Shown: one piece after another, positions 33,827-42,997 of the stretch
Layout: each line of letters begins with the position of its first letter
How positions within the stretch are numbered: position 1 is the first letter of the stretch
Assembly (NCBI RefSeq): GCF_006337065.1
Contig: NZ_CP040872.1
Coordinates: forward strand, 248,001-312,000
Direction of reading: 5' to 3'
Length of the DNA stretch: 64,000 nucleotides
From: Agromyces laixinhei
GTDB lineage: Bacteria > Actinomycetota > Actinomycetes > Actinomycetales > Microbacteriaceae
The notes under the pieces: generated by a model
Seen by the model: the letters and a program-made list of their open reading frames with translations, nothing else
The model's database searches: none
Told to the model about the DNA's origin: nothing
Program-made: the position numbers and the translations under genes

Positions 33827-34097
33827 CAGAGACCCCCTCGCCCGCCGATTCGTTCAGCGTAGACCGAGCGGATGTCACGGGGCCATCCCACCCGAACGGC
33901 GACGCGTCTCGGAACTCATGGCGAACTCATATCGTGATGCTTCCTCAGGTTCCGCGAGCGCAAAAATCTCCCCCATTCGGGTGTCATTCGCGTGTGATCG
34001 ACGTGATTCGCGAACCTCACGCAACAGACCCGCGTCGTGCTCCGAATCACCTCCACAGCTCTTCCAAAGGTTCGGGCTGCACGGCAGTATTCCGTGT

Positions 34098-34119
34098 ACG
34101 TCCGCCCACCGGCGGACGT
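34098..34119 (+). promoter_or_regulatory. Leader hairpin upstream of the M6 protease
   Basis: ACGTCCGCC and GGCGGACGT form a 9-bp stem with a CACC loop, 48 bp before the ATG. The 340-bp spacer 33827-34166 otherwise shows only a short AT-rich tract near 33960-33970 and no gene. Confidence 0.45.
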
Positions 34120-34166
34120 TGTTCGCGCCCGGCAGCCACCTCCGCTGGGCGCTTGAAAGGAGAAGC

Positions 34167-37040
34167 ATGTCTGGATTCACGGGCCGCGCGCGGATGCGCG
34201 CGGCTGCGGCCATCCCGGTATTCGCGCTCGCTGCCACCGGTCTGGTGGCATTCGGCGCGACCGGGGCGGTCGCTGCTGAATCACCGGTCTCACCGCCGGT
34301 GATCAGCGACTCCGAGTACTACATGAACTACGTCGAACCGCGAGTCGAAGAAGCCTTCGGCGACGACGTGCAGGTCGAGACCGGGGCCGGAGCAACGGAG
34401 CTCGCCCCCGACGCGCGCAGCGTGTCCGACCGGGCAGTCGCGTACGACCAGAAGTTCGCCGAGGGCAATCCCGTCGCAGCGAAGGAGCTGGCGGAGCTCG
34501 AGGCGGAGTCGGTCGAGACCGGCAAGAGCCCGCGCGAGCTGAAGCAGGAGCGCGGCCACCGCGGCAAGCCCTGGCACCACAAGAAGCCCGAGTACAAGCA
34601 GGCCGAGACGACGCAGGAGGCGAAACTCCTCACGATCCTCGTCGAGTTCAACGATCAGGCGAACGACGACTTCGGGGCGAGCATGGTGCCCTCCGAGTTC
34701 GGCTCGGAGACCTGCGTGCCCGGCAACGTGCAGAACGGCCCGCTCCACAACGGCATCCCGAACCCCGCCGATTACGAACTCGAAGACAACAACTCGATGT
34801 GGGTACCCGATTTCTCGTCGGAGCACTTCAACAAGATGCTCTTCAGCGAAGAAGGCATCACCGAGCGTGTCCGCAAGGACCTTCGGGGCCCCGACCACCG
34901 GCGCGGCATCGACATCTCGGGTTACACGATGAAGAACATGTACGAGGAGATGTCGCACGGCGCGTACACGGTGACCGGCGAGGCCACCCCGTGGATCACC
35001 GTGCCGCACTCCGAGGCCTGGTACGGCGCGAGCCGCTGCTTCGAGACCGCTCCCGGCGTGTGGGAGACCGGCGAGATCCAGGATCAGCAGGGCCACCCCG
35101 ACAACCCCAAGGGCCCCGGCCAACTGCCGATCGACGCGGTCGAGGCACTCGCCACCGCACAGCCCGACTTCCCGTGGTCGGAGTACGACATCGAAGACCA
35201 GGGTGACCGCGACGGCGACGGCGACGTCAACGAGCCCGACGGCGTGATCGACCACGTCGTGCTCGTGCACGCCGGCGAAGACAAGTCCGGCGGCGGCGGC
35301 GCACAGGGCACCTACGCCATCTGGGCGCACTCCTCGGCCGTGGCCGGCGGCGCCGACATCCCCGGCACCGACCTCAAGCTGTCGAACTACATCGTGCAGC
35401 CCGAGGACTCGGGGGTCGGCGTGTTCGCACACGAGTACGGACACGACCTCGGTCTTCCCGACCTCTACGACACCTCGAACCAGGGCAACTCCGACATCGA
35501 CTTCTGGGACCTCATGAGCTCCGGCTCGCACGCCGGCCCCATCTTCCAGTCGATGCCCACGCACATGGGCGTCTGGGACAAGTGGGTGCTCGGTTGGGTC
35601 GACCCGGTCGAGATCAACCCCGGTGACGCGCCGACGACGGTGCGGGTCGGCCAGAACTCGCGCCCACTGGTGGGTACGGAGGACGGCGTGAAGATCAACC
35701 TGCCTGACAAGGTGATCACGCTCGCCACCCCTGCCAGCGGCGAGAACATGTGGTACACCGGTGCCGATCAGAATTGGGGCGACATCCGCATCGTCCGCAA
35801 CGTCGAGGTGCCCGCCGACGCGAAGTTCTGGATGCAGAACAACTACGTGATCGAACAGGACTGGGACTTCGGCTTCGTCGAGATCTCGACCGACGGCGGC
35901 ACCACGTGGACCGATCAGAAGGTGTACGCCGAAGACGGCACCGAGGTGACGACGCCCGACGGCTACCCCGACCCGAACGGCAACCTGCACACATTCGGCG
36001 ACCGCAAGTACGGCCTGACCGGCACCTCGGGCGGCTGGGCACCCCAGTACGTCGACCTCTCGGCGTACGCCGGGCAGACGATCGGCCTCCGCCTGCGGAT
36101 GGCCACGGATGCCGCCTTCCAGGAGCGCGGATGGTTCGCCGACGACTTCGCCGTCACGAGCGGAGCCGAGACGGTCTGGAGCGACGACGTCGAGAGCGGC
36201 GACAACGGCTGGACCGCCGAGGTCGACACCTTCGTCGACACGACCGGGCCCGGCTGGCGCATCGACACCGGCACCTCGAACAAGGCGCAGTACTACATGG
36301 TCGAATGGCGCAACTTCGACGGCTTCGACGAGGGCCTCGAGTACGGCTACAACTCGGTCTACAGCGACGGAGCGTGGAAGGTCGAGAAGCTCGCCTACAA
36401 CGCCCCCGGTGCCCTGGTCTGGTATCGCGACACGACGTACGGCAACACGAACCACGTGCGATCGAACCTGACGGCGATGCCGAGTGGCGGCGCGAAGGGC
36501 GGCCTGCTGCTCGTCGACAGCCACTTCGACCCGCTGCGCCGCACGGGCAGGGCGGCCGATGCCGACCCGTCGATCCAGAAGAACCTGCCATCGCGCGCGC
36601 AGTCCTCCGACGTCGCGTTCGGTCTCGAGAGAACGCACCGGTTCACCGAGTGCTTCACCGGCGCCGACCTGACCGACGAGCACTGCACGAGGGTGCGGGC
36701 TCGCAAGGGCGTCTCGACATTCACGGACAACCAGGGATGGGCGCCCGGCCTCGAGTACATCGCAACGGGTGACCCCGAGACCGAGGGCTTGTACTGGCGC
36801 AACCCCGATGGCTCCGCCGTGGTGCCGTCGGTCGGCGACGCACCGTACTCGACTCGGGTCGTGGACTTCGACGGCAGCCCGCTCCTCGAGTACTACGGAG
36901 CCCCGATCGGCGCCATGGTCGGCGGCTCGGGCAACCCGGCCGACGACGGCGTGGGGTACGGCACCGTGGTCTCGGTCGAGAAGGCGTTCAAGCGCAACAC
37001 CTCGGCGCTGATCAGCATCACGCCTCCGCGGGCAGGCTGA
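34167..37040 (+). CDS. Secreted M6-family metalloprotease (immune inhibitor A type)
   Basis: A 957-residue extracellular zinc protease. Signal peptide about 1-36 (ending TGAVAAES), a propeptide-like region with a charged hinge (RGHRGKPWHHKKPEYK), and a catalytic domain with HEYGHDLGLPDLYD near residue 424, the M6 zinc motif. Downstream are MAM/jelly-roll-like beta domains (GGWAPQYVDLSAYAGQTI, then VWSDDVESGDNGWTAE). No sortase anchor is present. The ATG at 34167 follows AAAGGAGAAGC; the open frame extends far upstream but is non-coding in character. Related enzymes degrade host antimicrobial peptides or serve nutrient acquisition. Confidence 0.93.
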   Translation: MSGFTGRARMRAAAAIPVFALAATGLVAFGATGAVAAESPVSPPVISDSEYYMNYVEPRVEEAFGDDVQVETGAGATELAPDARSVSDRAVAYDQKFAEGNPVAAKELAELEAESVETGKSPRELKQERGHRGKPWHHKKPEYKQAETTQEAKLLTILVEFNDQANDDFGASMVPSEFGSETCVPGNVQNGPLHNGIPNPADYELEDNNSMWVPDFSSEHFNKMLFSEEGITERVRKDLRGPDHRRGIDISGYTMKNMYEEMSHGAYTVTGEATPWITVPHSEAWYGASRCFETAPGVWETGEIQDQQGHPDNPKGPGQLPIDAVEALATAQPDFPWSEYDIEDQGDRDGDGDVNEPDGVIDHVVLVHAGEDKSGGGGAQGTYAIWAHSSAVAGGADIPGTDLKLSNYIVQPEDSGVGVFAHEYGHDLGLPDLYDTSNQGNSDIDFWDLMSSGSHAGPIFQSMPTHMGVWDKWVLGWVDPVEINPGDAPTTVRVGQNSRPLVGTEDGVKINLPDKVITLATPASGENMWYTGADQNWGDIRIVRNVEVPADAKFWMQNNYVIEQDWDFGFVEISTDGGTTWTDQKVYAEDGTEVTTPDGYPDPNGNLHTFGDRKYGLTGTSGGWAPQYVDLSAYAGQTIGLRLRMATDAAFQERGWFADDFAVTSGAETVWSDDVESGDNGWTAEVDTFVDTTGPGWRIDTGTSNKAQYYMVEWRNFDGFDEGLEYGYNSVYSDGAWKVEKLAYNAPGALVWYRDTTYGNTNHVRSNLTAMPSGGAKGGLLLVDSHFDPLRRTGRAADADPSIQKNLPSRAQSSDVAFGLERTHRFTECFTGADLTDEHCTRVRARKGVSTFTDNQGWAPGLEYIATGDPETEGLYWRNPDGSAVVPSVGDAPYSTRVVDFDGSPLLEYYGAPIGAMVGGSGNPADDGVGYGTVVSVEKAFKRNTSALISITPPRAG

Positions 37041-37059
37041 TCGAGCACCACCGCATGCG

Positions 37060-37093
37060 GCGAGGCGTCGGCCCTTCGGGGTCGGCGCCTCGC
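37060..37093 (+). terminator. Terminator-like hairpin after the M6 gene
   Basis: GCGAGGCG and CGCCTCGC (8 bp) enclose an inner CCC-TTC-GGG stem. It lies 20 bp after the stop codon. Confidence 0.7.
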
Positions 37094-37120
37094 CCGTTGT
37101 TGCCCCTCACCTGAGACCCG

Positions 37121-37176
37121 CGGTCTGGCCGCGGTCTGGCCGGGATCCGGCCGGGATCCGGCCGGGATCCGGCCGG
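37121..37176. repeat. 11-bp tandem repeat (GGCCGGGATCC) in the convergent spacer
   Basis: Three to four copies of GGCCGGGATCC preceded by two copies of GCGGTCTGGCC, just before the TetR stop codon. Confidence 0.8.
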
Positions 37177-37182
37177 CAGCGC

Positions 37183-37821
37183 TCACCCGGCGAGAAGCCC
37201 GTCGAGCAGCCGGTCGAGGCTCCACGCGAAAGCCGAGGGCTCAGCGCCGGGAGCCACGAGGTGCGCGGTCGCCTCGGTGAGCGGGTGGCTCGCGGCATCC
37301 GACCAGAGCGCGCCTGCCGAAGCGGCAGCCGGCTCGTTGCCGTCGGCCCGCCAGGCCGCGTCGATCGCGGCGACCCCGAGCACATGGACCTGCACGGCGT
37401 ACGCGGCGCGTGCGGCATCGGGCTGAGCCACCCCCTCGGCCATGAAACCGGCGATGAGCGTCTCGTTCAATGCCAACGCGTGGCGGCCCTCGAGCGGGCC
37501 GCTCGTGACGAGCACGACGGCGCCCGTGTGCTCGGCAAGACGAGCGCGCAGGGCGGCGGCGAGCGTGTGCACCCGATCGCGCCAGGCGACCGCGGCGTCG
37601 GCCGCGGCGTCGAGGTCGAGCTCCGAGAGGAGCTCCTCGACCATCGCGCGAAGCAGCGCGTTCTTCGACGGGAAGTAGGTGTAGATGGCCGTGGGCGTGA
37701 GGCTGAGCGCCGCGGCGACGCCACGCACGGAGACGGCGGCGAAACCCTTCTGCTCGAGGATCTCGAACGCCGCATCGACGATGTCGACTTGGCTGACACT
37801 GCGCCTCGGTCCGGGTTTCAT
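37183..37821 (-). CDS. TetR-family transcriptional regulator
   Basis: A 212-residue regulator. The helix-turn-helix is IVDAAFEILEQKGFAAVSVRGVAAALSLTPTAIYTYF in family positions, followed by an all-helical ligand domain typical of the TetR C-terminal WHG-like group. The ATG has AGGAG upstream. Divergent from the PfkB kinase gene, with a repetitive 207-bp spacer; autoregulation or control of the kinase is plausible but no clear palindrome is seen. Confidence 0.9.
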   Translation of the reverse strand: MKPGPRRSVSQVDIVDAAFEILEQKGFAAVSVRGVAAALSLTPTAIYTYFPSKNALLRAMVEELLSELDLDAAADAAVAWRDRVHTLAAALRARLAEHTGAVVLVTSGPLEGRHALALNETLIAGFMAEGVAQPDAARAAYAVQVHVLGVAAIDAAWRADGNEPAAASAGALWSDAASHPLTEATAHLVAPGAEPSAFAWSLDRLLDGLLAG

Positions 37822-37917
37822 GATGCTCCTGTGTGGTGCGGGCGCGGGGTTCGGCGCTCAGACCATTCTCGCGGGTGCCGACGCATCGCCCGCGCGGCCC
37901 GCCCGACCTGGGCACCG

Positions 37918-38012
37918 GTGTGGGACGGTGGAGTGCAGCACCGGCTCGAGTGCACGATCGGCTCACGCGCCGCCGCACCGGCTCGAGTGCCGCACCGGCT
38001 CACGTGCCGAAA
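37918..38012. repeat. Imperfect GTGCNGCACCGGCTC(G/A)(A/C)GTGC repeats
   Basis: About five degenerate copies in the divergent TetR/kinase spacer. They include several CACCGGCTCGAGTGC-type half palindromes. Confidence 0.65.
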
Positions 38013-38028
38013 GGGAGAGGATCCACCG

Positions 38029-38997
38029 ATGACGACCACGGCACCCGGCAGCGCTCGCGTGACGGTCATCGGCGATGCGCTGATCGACGAGCTCCGCACG
38101 CCGCACGGCGCTCGCGAGTTCGTCGGCGGCGCCGCCCTCAACGTCGCGGTCGGGCTCGCCCTCCTCGGCGAACGGGTCACGCTCGTCGCGATGCTCGGCG
38201 ACGACGAGCCCGCGACGCGCATCCGCTCGTTCCTCAAGGACTACGGCGTGCGCCTCGTCGAGAGCCCATCGACGTATGGCACGTCGCGGGCGATCTCCGA
38301 CCGCACCGCCGGCGAGCCGCGCTACGAGTTCAATGAGGCCGCGCAGCGGCGACGCATCCGCTTCGATGACGCGACGCGCGCGGCGATCGACGTGGCCGAC
38401 CTCGTCGTCGTGAGCTGCTTCCCCTTCGACGACGCCGACCAGGCGGCCGAGCTGCATGCCGCGATCTCTCGCCCGGGCGTACGTCTCGCGATCGACGGCA
38501 ATCCGCGAGCGGGCATGCTGCACGACCGAGACGCGTTCCTCGCGAACTTCACCGCCGCCGCGCGCGACGCGATGCTCGTGAAGCTCGGCGGCGACGACGC
38601 CGAGCTGCTCATCGGCGCCCCGCTCGCAGAGTTCGTCGGCCGGCTCCGCGCACCAGCCGACGGTGAGTCGACGACGGCCGAGCGGGCGGATGCTTCGGCG
38701 CTGCGCACCCCTGCGATCCTCGCGACGGCGGGCCGCGAAGGCGCGATCGTCTATGACGACGGCCACGAGGTTCATGCCGACATCGTCGACCTGCCCGGCC
38801 CCGTCGTCGACACGATGGGCGCCGGTGATGCGACTCTCGCAGCCGTGGTGCACCACATCGCCGTGCACGGCGTGCGGCACACCGCTGCGGGCTGGGCCGA
38901 TGCGCTTGCCGACGCGATGACGATCGCCGCCGCAACCGTGCGCCACGAGGGCGCCACGCTGCGCCTGCCCGCAAGCTCGCCAGGACTCGGCAGCTGA
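38029..38997 (+). CDS. PfkB-family carbohydrate kinase
   Basis: A 322-residue ribokinase-superfamily protein. The N-terminal signature GGAALNVAVGLALLGERVTL (PfkB signature 1) and the C-terminal DTMGAGDATLAAV with the catalytic Asp (signature 2) are both present. It is probably a fructokinase- or ribokinase-like enzyme; no sugar-specific neighbour helps to name the substrate. The ATG at 38029 has AAGGGAGAGG upstream; the open frame continues far upstream through repeats and antisense to tetR and is rejected. Confidence 0.88.
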   Translation: MTTTAPGSARVTVIGDALIDELRTPHGAREFVGGAALNVAVGLALLGERVTLVAMLGDDEPATRIRSFLKDYGVRLVESPSTYGTSRAISDRTAGEPRYEFNEAAQRRRIRFDDATRAAIDVADLVVVSCFPFDDADQAAELHAAISRPGVRLAIDGNPRAGMLHDRDAFLANFTAAARDAMLVKLGGDDAELLIGAPLAEFVGRLRAPADGESTTAERADASALRTPAILATAGREGAIVYDDGHEVHADIVDLPGPVVDTMGAGDATLAAVVHHIAVHGVRHTAAGWADALADAMTIAAATVRHEGATLRLPASSPGLGS

Positions 38998-39069
38998 CGC
39001 CCCGCCGACTGTTCCCGCCGCTCCCGCCCGCGCTCCGCCCGCCGCCGCTCCGCCCGCCGCTCAGCACAA

Positions 39070-39139
39070 CGTCGGAGGAAAGGAGTTCCGTCGGAGGGCC
39101 GGGATCGGGTACCTCCGACGCGAGAAGTGACCTCCGACG
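39070..39139. repeat. 2+2 inverted copies of the 19-bp CGTCGGAGG element
   Basis: CGTCGGAGG at 39070 and 39089 (19 bp apart), then CCTCCGACG at 39112 and 39131 (19 bp apart). Same core, phasing and mirrored layout as 18358-18598. It lies between the convergent kinase and LuxR genes. Confidence 0.92.
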
Positions 39140-39149
39140 TAAGCTCGCG

Positions 39150-39270
39150 GCAGCGGCAGCGGCAGCGGGCAGCGGCAACGGGCAGCGGGCAGCGGCAACG
39201 GGCAGCGGGCAGCGGGCAGCGGGCAGCGGGCAGCGGGCAGCGGCAGCGGAGCGGGCAGCCGGGCGGCAGC
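39150..39270. repeat. 7-bp tandem repeat (GGGCAGC)
   Basis: About 15 imperfect copies of GGGCAGC/GGCAACG directly follow the 19-bp elements and run to the stop codon of the LuxR gene. No gene lies in 38998-39276. Confidence 0.85.
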
Positions 39271-39276
39271 CGGGCG

Positions 39277-42200
39277 TCAGCGGCGCACGCCGGCGCGGTA
39301 GGCGGCCTCGGTGCGGGTCGAGGCGCCGAGTTTGCGCAGGATCGCCGAGACGTGCACGCTCGCCGTCTTGCCGCTGATGAAGAGTCGCTCGCCGATCTGT
39401 CGGTTGCTGAGCCCCTCGGCGATGAGCTCGAGCACCTGCCGCTCACGTGCGGTGAGATCGGCGGTCGCATCGGCATCGGATGCCCCGGTGCCCGCGATGC
39501 CCGGACCGCCGTTCGCCCCCGCCGCGCCTCGGCCCATGCTGCCGTCGAGAGCGAGACCTGCCGCCACCGCGACCTTCTCGATGCGATCGCGCACCGCGCC
39601 GACTCCGCCGCTGAGCGCCAGGTCGAATGCGCTCTGCAGTGTGACCTTGGCCTCGGCGCGATCACCGTGGGCGAGTTCGGCCTCACCCTGCCGGAGCAAT
39701 GCGTACGCCGCGAGGTAGCCCGCCGCGGTCGGCGCCGCGGCGGCCTTCGCGGCGGCTCGCCACGCTTCGGCGTCTGAGCCTGCCGCGACGGAACCGGATG
39801 CCTCGCTGAGCTCAGCTTCGAAGAAGGCAGCCCAGAGCCCGTGCGTGGGCCAGCCGCTCATGGCGGCGAGCGCTTCACGAAGAGCGGGCTCGGACGCGCC
39901 GATCTCGACGGCGAGCGCGTCAGGAATGCCGCCGACGGCTTCGCCGGCACTGTTTCCGCCCCGTGGCGCAGGGGAACGCTCGCCGACACTCGAGCCGTCA
40001 TCTGCGCGGTCACCCCCGACACGGTCACCCCCGACACGGTCACCCCCGACGCGGTCACCCCCAACACGGTCGGCACCGACATGACCGGCACCGACTCGAC
40101 CGGCACCGCGGGCGGCGCCGACGACTCTGGCAGCGACCCACACGAGCGGGAGGCTGTAGCCGGGCAACCGCGGGCCAGGTTCGTCGAGCACGCGCTTCGC
40201 CTCGGTCCACGCGCCGGCGAGATCGCCTCCGGCGAGCGCCACCTCGGCGGCGACCCGGCTGACGCTGAGACGGGTCTGCACCTCGACCTCCATGGTGTCG
40301 GCGAAGACCGCGCGGGCACTGCGCAACTGCTCGGCCGCGCGCACGGGGTCGCCGAGCCACAGGGTTGACCAGATGCGCGCGCGCAGCAGGTAGACCGCGT
40401 ACGGCCCGGGCGGGCCGAGGGCGAGCGCTCGTTCGATGAGCGCCGCAGCGCGGTGCCACTCGCCGAGCGCGAAGAGCGGGTCGACGGCGTTCGACGCGAG
40501 GATGACGCCCGAGCTGCGCTCGACGCCCTGCCTGCGCGCCTCGCTGAGCCCGGCCTCGGCGAGCCTCACGGCTTCGGCGTGGTTGCCGACGAGGAAGTGC
40601 AGGTCGGAGGCGTTGACCCAATAGCGCAGCATGGCTGCGCCGTCTCCGTGGGCGAGCTCCCGCGCCTGCTCGAGCCCGGCGAACCCGGCGTCGACCTCAC
40701 CGCGACTGGCCCGGCTGACGGCCGCGACGTTGGCGGCGACGGAGGCGTCGCGCGGCGACTCGATCTCGAGCGCGATCTCGAGTGCGCTCTCGGCGGTGTC
40801 GACCGCCTCGTCGGTGCGTCCCTCGACCATGAGCCGCCCCGCGAGCACGATGAGGGTCGCCATGCGCTCGTCGAGAGACTCGTCGTCGAGCACCTCGAGC
40901 GCTTCTTCGAGGACCGGGATCGAGCCCGGCCGACTCAAGTTGCCGAGGTACATCGCCTTGCCGCGCAGCAGTTTGGGGTATTGCGGGTCGTCGCGCGGGC
41001 ACTCGGCGAGCGCGGCCTTGACGAGCGCGAGGCTGCGTTCGCCCTCACCGGCGTTGCGGAGGTACGACGCGGTTCGCCCCATCAGCTCCAGCTTCGTCAT
41101 GCCCGCGGACTGCTCGGGCTCGGGCACCACCTGCCAGAGGCCGATCGCCCGCTCGCCGAGCTGGGCGGCAGTCGTGTATGCGGCCGCAGCGCGCGCCTCG
41201 AGCATGGCATGGATCGTTGCGGGGAACGCCCGCGCCGAGTCGTGGGCACCGAGCCAGTGGTACGAGATCTCAGCCGCCAGCCGACGTGTGCCCGCCGCGG
41301 CGGCGGCCTCGTACGCCTCGGCGTAGCCGGCGTGGAACCGCGCTCGCTCGCCGGGCAGCAGGTCGGCGAGGATCGCTTCGCGCACGAGTGCGTGCCGGAA
41401 CGCGTAGTCGTCGCCGTCGATCGTGAGCACGCCGGCGAGCACACTCTCACGTGCCGCGAGTTCGAGCTCACCTGCCGTGCCGGGGAAGACCGCGTCGAGC
41501 AGCGCGTGCGAGATGCGCACTCCCCCGACGCTCACGACCCGCAACAGCACCTGCGCCGCTTCGCTGAGTCGTTCGTAACGTGCGAGGAGCAGTTCGCGAA
41601 GGGTGTCGGGCAGCTCGCTCTCGTCGCGACAGCCGTCGATGCCGACGAGCTCTTCGATGAAGAACGGCACTCCGTCGCTGCGTCGGAAGACCGTGTCGAG
41701 AACCCGGTCGGTCGGCGCCTCGCCGACGAGCGACTTCGTGAGCTTGCGCACCTGCGCGCGACTGAGCCTCGAGAGTGCGCGACGCTCGACCCAACGATCG
41801 CGTTCGGCCTCGGAGAGGAACGCGCGGAGCGGATGCCCCCGCGACACGTCTTCGCTGCGGTAGGTGAGCACGGTCAGCACCCGACTCGACCCGAGCGAGC
41901 GCATCAGGAACCGCAACAGCGCGAGGGTGGCCGCGTCGACCCAGTGCAGGTCTTCGATGACGAGCACGACGGGCCGTTCGCGAGAGACGGTCTCGAGCAG
42001 CACCGCGATGCCTTCGTGCAACTGACCGGTGGCGGCGCCGGCACCCGCGAGCGCCACGGTCGTCACCGCATCTGCATCGGATGCCGCGAGCTCGGGCAAG
42101 AGCGCAGCAAGCGCGGGCCGGCCGGGGCCGGCCGCCTCGAGCACGCGCTCTGGGCCGAGGTCGGCGATGAGGGTGCGGAGCGCCGCCTTCACCGGAGCGT

Positions 42201-42561
42201 ACGGCGCAGCGACGCTGCCGAGGTCGACGCACTGCCCCGCGAGGAGCCGGACGTCGGCAGGCAGCCCGCCCTGGAACTCGCGTACGAGCCGAGTCTTGCC
42301 GATGCCGGCCTCGCCCCCGATGACGACCGTGAACGGCGCACCGGCGCGCACTTCTTCGAGGCGCTCAGTGAGCCTCGCGAGGTCGGCGTCGCGGCCGACC
42401 ATGGCTGCCGCTGACGTGGTCACGATCTCATCGTGCCACGCCCCACCGACAGCGGCAGCTGCTGCGGCATCCGTGATCGCGGATGGTGGAATCGGCGGCG
42501 TGCTCGTCGGAACCGATGTGTGCATCGCCCTGATCGTCGCGCCGGCGAGCGCCGGGGACAT
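39277..42561 (-). CDS. Large LuxR-family ATP-binding regulator (LAL type)
   Basis: A regulator of about 1094 residues: an AAA/NTPase domain with Walker A GGEAGIGKTRLVREF and Walker B LVIEDLHWVD, a long TPR-like helical sensor region, and a C-terminal LuxR helix-turn-helix (LTARERQVLELIAEGLSNRQIGERL). Such LAL/MalT-like proteins respond to small-molecule inducers. A repetitive insert (VGGDR x4) splits the TPR region. The start is uncertain: the ATG at 42561 lies 8 bp after the stop of a 63-codon gene and would be coupled to it; 42525 is an alternative. The first 30 residues are low complexity. The targets are unknown. Confidence 0.85.
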   Translation of the reverse strand: MSPALAGATIRAMHTSVPTSTPPIPPSAITDAAAAAAVGGAWHDEIVTTSAAAMVGRDADLARLTERLEEVRAGAPFTVVIGGEAGIGKTRLVREFQGGLPADVRLLAGQCVDLGSVAAPYAPVKAALRTLIADLGPERVLEAAGPGRPALAALLPELAASDADAVTTVALAGAGAATGQLHEGIAVLLETVSRERPVVLVIEDLHWVDAATLALLRFLMRSLGSSRVLTVLTYRSEDVSRGHPLRAFLSEAERDRWVERRALSRLSRAQVRKLTKSLVGEAPTDRVLDTVFRRSDGVPFFIEELVGIDGCRDESELPDTLRELLLARYERLSEAAQVLLRVVSVGGVRISHALLDAVFPGTAGELELAARESVLAGVLTIDGDDYAFRHALVREAILADLLPGERARFHAGYAEAYEAAAAAGTRRLAAEISYHWLGAHDSARAFPATIHAMLEARAAAAYTTAAQLGERAIGLWQVVPEPEQSAGMTKLELMGRTASYLRNAGEGERSLALVKAALAECPRDDPQYPKLLRGKAMYLGNLSRPGSIPVLEEALEVLDDESLDERMATLIVLAGRLMVEGRTDEAVDTAESALEIALEIESPRDASVAANVAAVSRASRGEVDAGFAGLEQARELAHGDGAAMLRYWVNASDLHFLVGNHAEAVRLAEAGLSEARRQGVERSSGVILASNAVDPLFALGEWHRAAALIERALALGPPGPYAVYLLRARIWSTLWLGDPVRAAEQLRSARAVFADTMEVEVQTRLSVSRVAAEVALAGGDLAGAWTEAKRVLDEPGPRLPGYSLPLVWVAARVVGAARGAGRVGAGHVGADRVGGDRVGGDRVGGDRVGGDRADDGSSVGERSPAPRGGNSAGEAVGGIPDALAVEIGASEPALREALAAMSGWPTHGLWAAFFEAELSEASGSVAAGSDAEAWRAAAKAAAAPTAAGYLAAYALLRQGEAELAHGDRAEAKVTLQSAFDLALSGGVGAVRDRIEKVAVAAGLALDGSMGRGAAGANGGPGIAGTGASDADATADLTARERQVLELIAEGLSNRQIGERLFISGKTASVHVSAILRKLGASTRTEAAYRAGVRR
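40005..40080. repeat. 15-bp tandem repeat inside the LuxR gene
   Basis: CGGTCACCCCCGACA repeats four to five times and encodes (VGGDR)n in frame. Copy number could vary without a frameshift. Confidence 0.85.
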
Positions 42562-42569
42562 CGGCGTGG

Positions 42570-42761
42570 TCACCGCAGGGCGAGCCTCGGTGCACGGTGT
42601 GCACGGTGGTGACGGCCGCGGCCGTGGTGACGCGCCGGCTCGGCCGGCGGCACCGCATCGCGCATCTCGTCGGTGTCGGGCCGCAGGCCGAGCTCCCGCT
42701 GCGCGACGAACACGTCGTGCTGGTGTGCGTGCATTGCCACGAAGTCTGCCGAGAACTGCAT
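42570..42761 (-). CDS. Small hypothetical protein (63 aa) upstream of the LuxR regulator
   Basis: It starts MQFSADFVAMHAHQHDVFVAQ and is rich in His and Arg, with no recognised domain and no membrane segment. The support is the start: AGGAGG, the strongest Shine-Dalgarno in the window, lies 8 nt before the ATG. The stop lies 8 bp before the likely LuxR start. It may be a short coupled gene or a leader peptide that controls translation of the regulator. Confidence 0.6.
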   Translation of the reverse strand: MQFSADFVAMHAHQHDVFVAQRELGLRPDTDEMRDAVPPAEPARHHGRGRHHRAHRAPRLALR

Positions 42762-42880
42762 GATGTGCCCTCCTGAGCTGTCTCCGATCGTTCGACCGGA
42801 TGCCTCCAGCGTGCTCTCTGAGGCACCCCGGGCTCATCGGGCGATCGCCCTATTTCCCGAGACGGCACCTCAGATGGGTC

Positions 42881-42958
42881 TGAGGCGCCGTCTGAGGCGC
42901 CGTCCGAGGCGCCGTCCGAGGCGCCGTCCGAGGCGCCGTCCGAGGCGCCGTCCGAGGC
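42881..42958. repeat. 12-bp tandem repeat (TCCGAGGCGCCG)
   Basis: Six to seven copies of TCCGAGGCGCCG or TCTGAGGCGCCG, in the spacer between the two small genes. GAGGCGCCGTC is partly self-complementary (GGCGCC). Confidence 0.9.
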
Positions 42959-42997
42959 AGGCTGCCGAAGCGGCGTGCACATGCTCGACACCGGCAC

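Noticed and set aside
33438..34166. N-terminal extension of the M6 protease frame
   Set aside because: The open frame continues upstream, but the signal peptide and ribosome binding site fix the start at 34167; the upstream part is antisense to the lipoprotein gene and otherwise non-coding.
34290..36683. 797-codon - strand frame opposite the M6 protease
   Set aside because: Antisense shadow; no motifs, and the + strand has HExxH, a signal peptide and a ribosome binding site.
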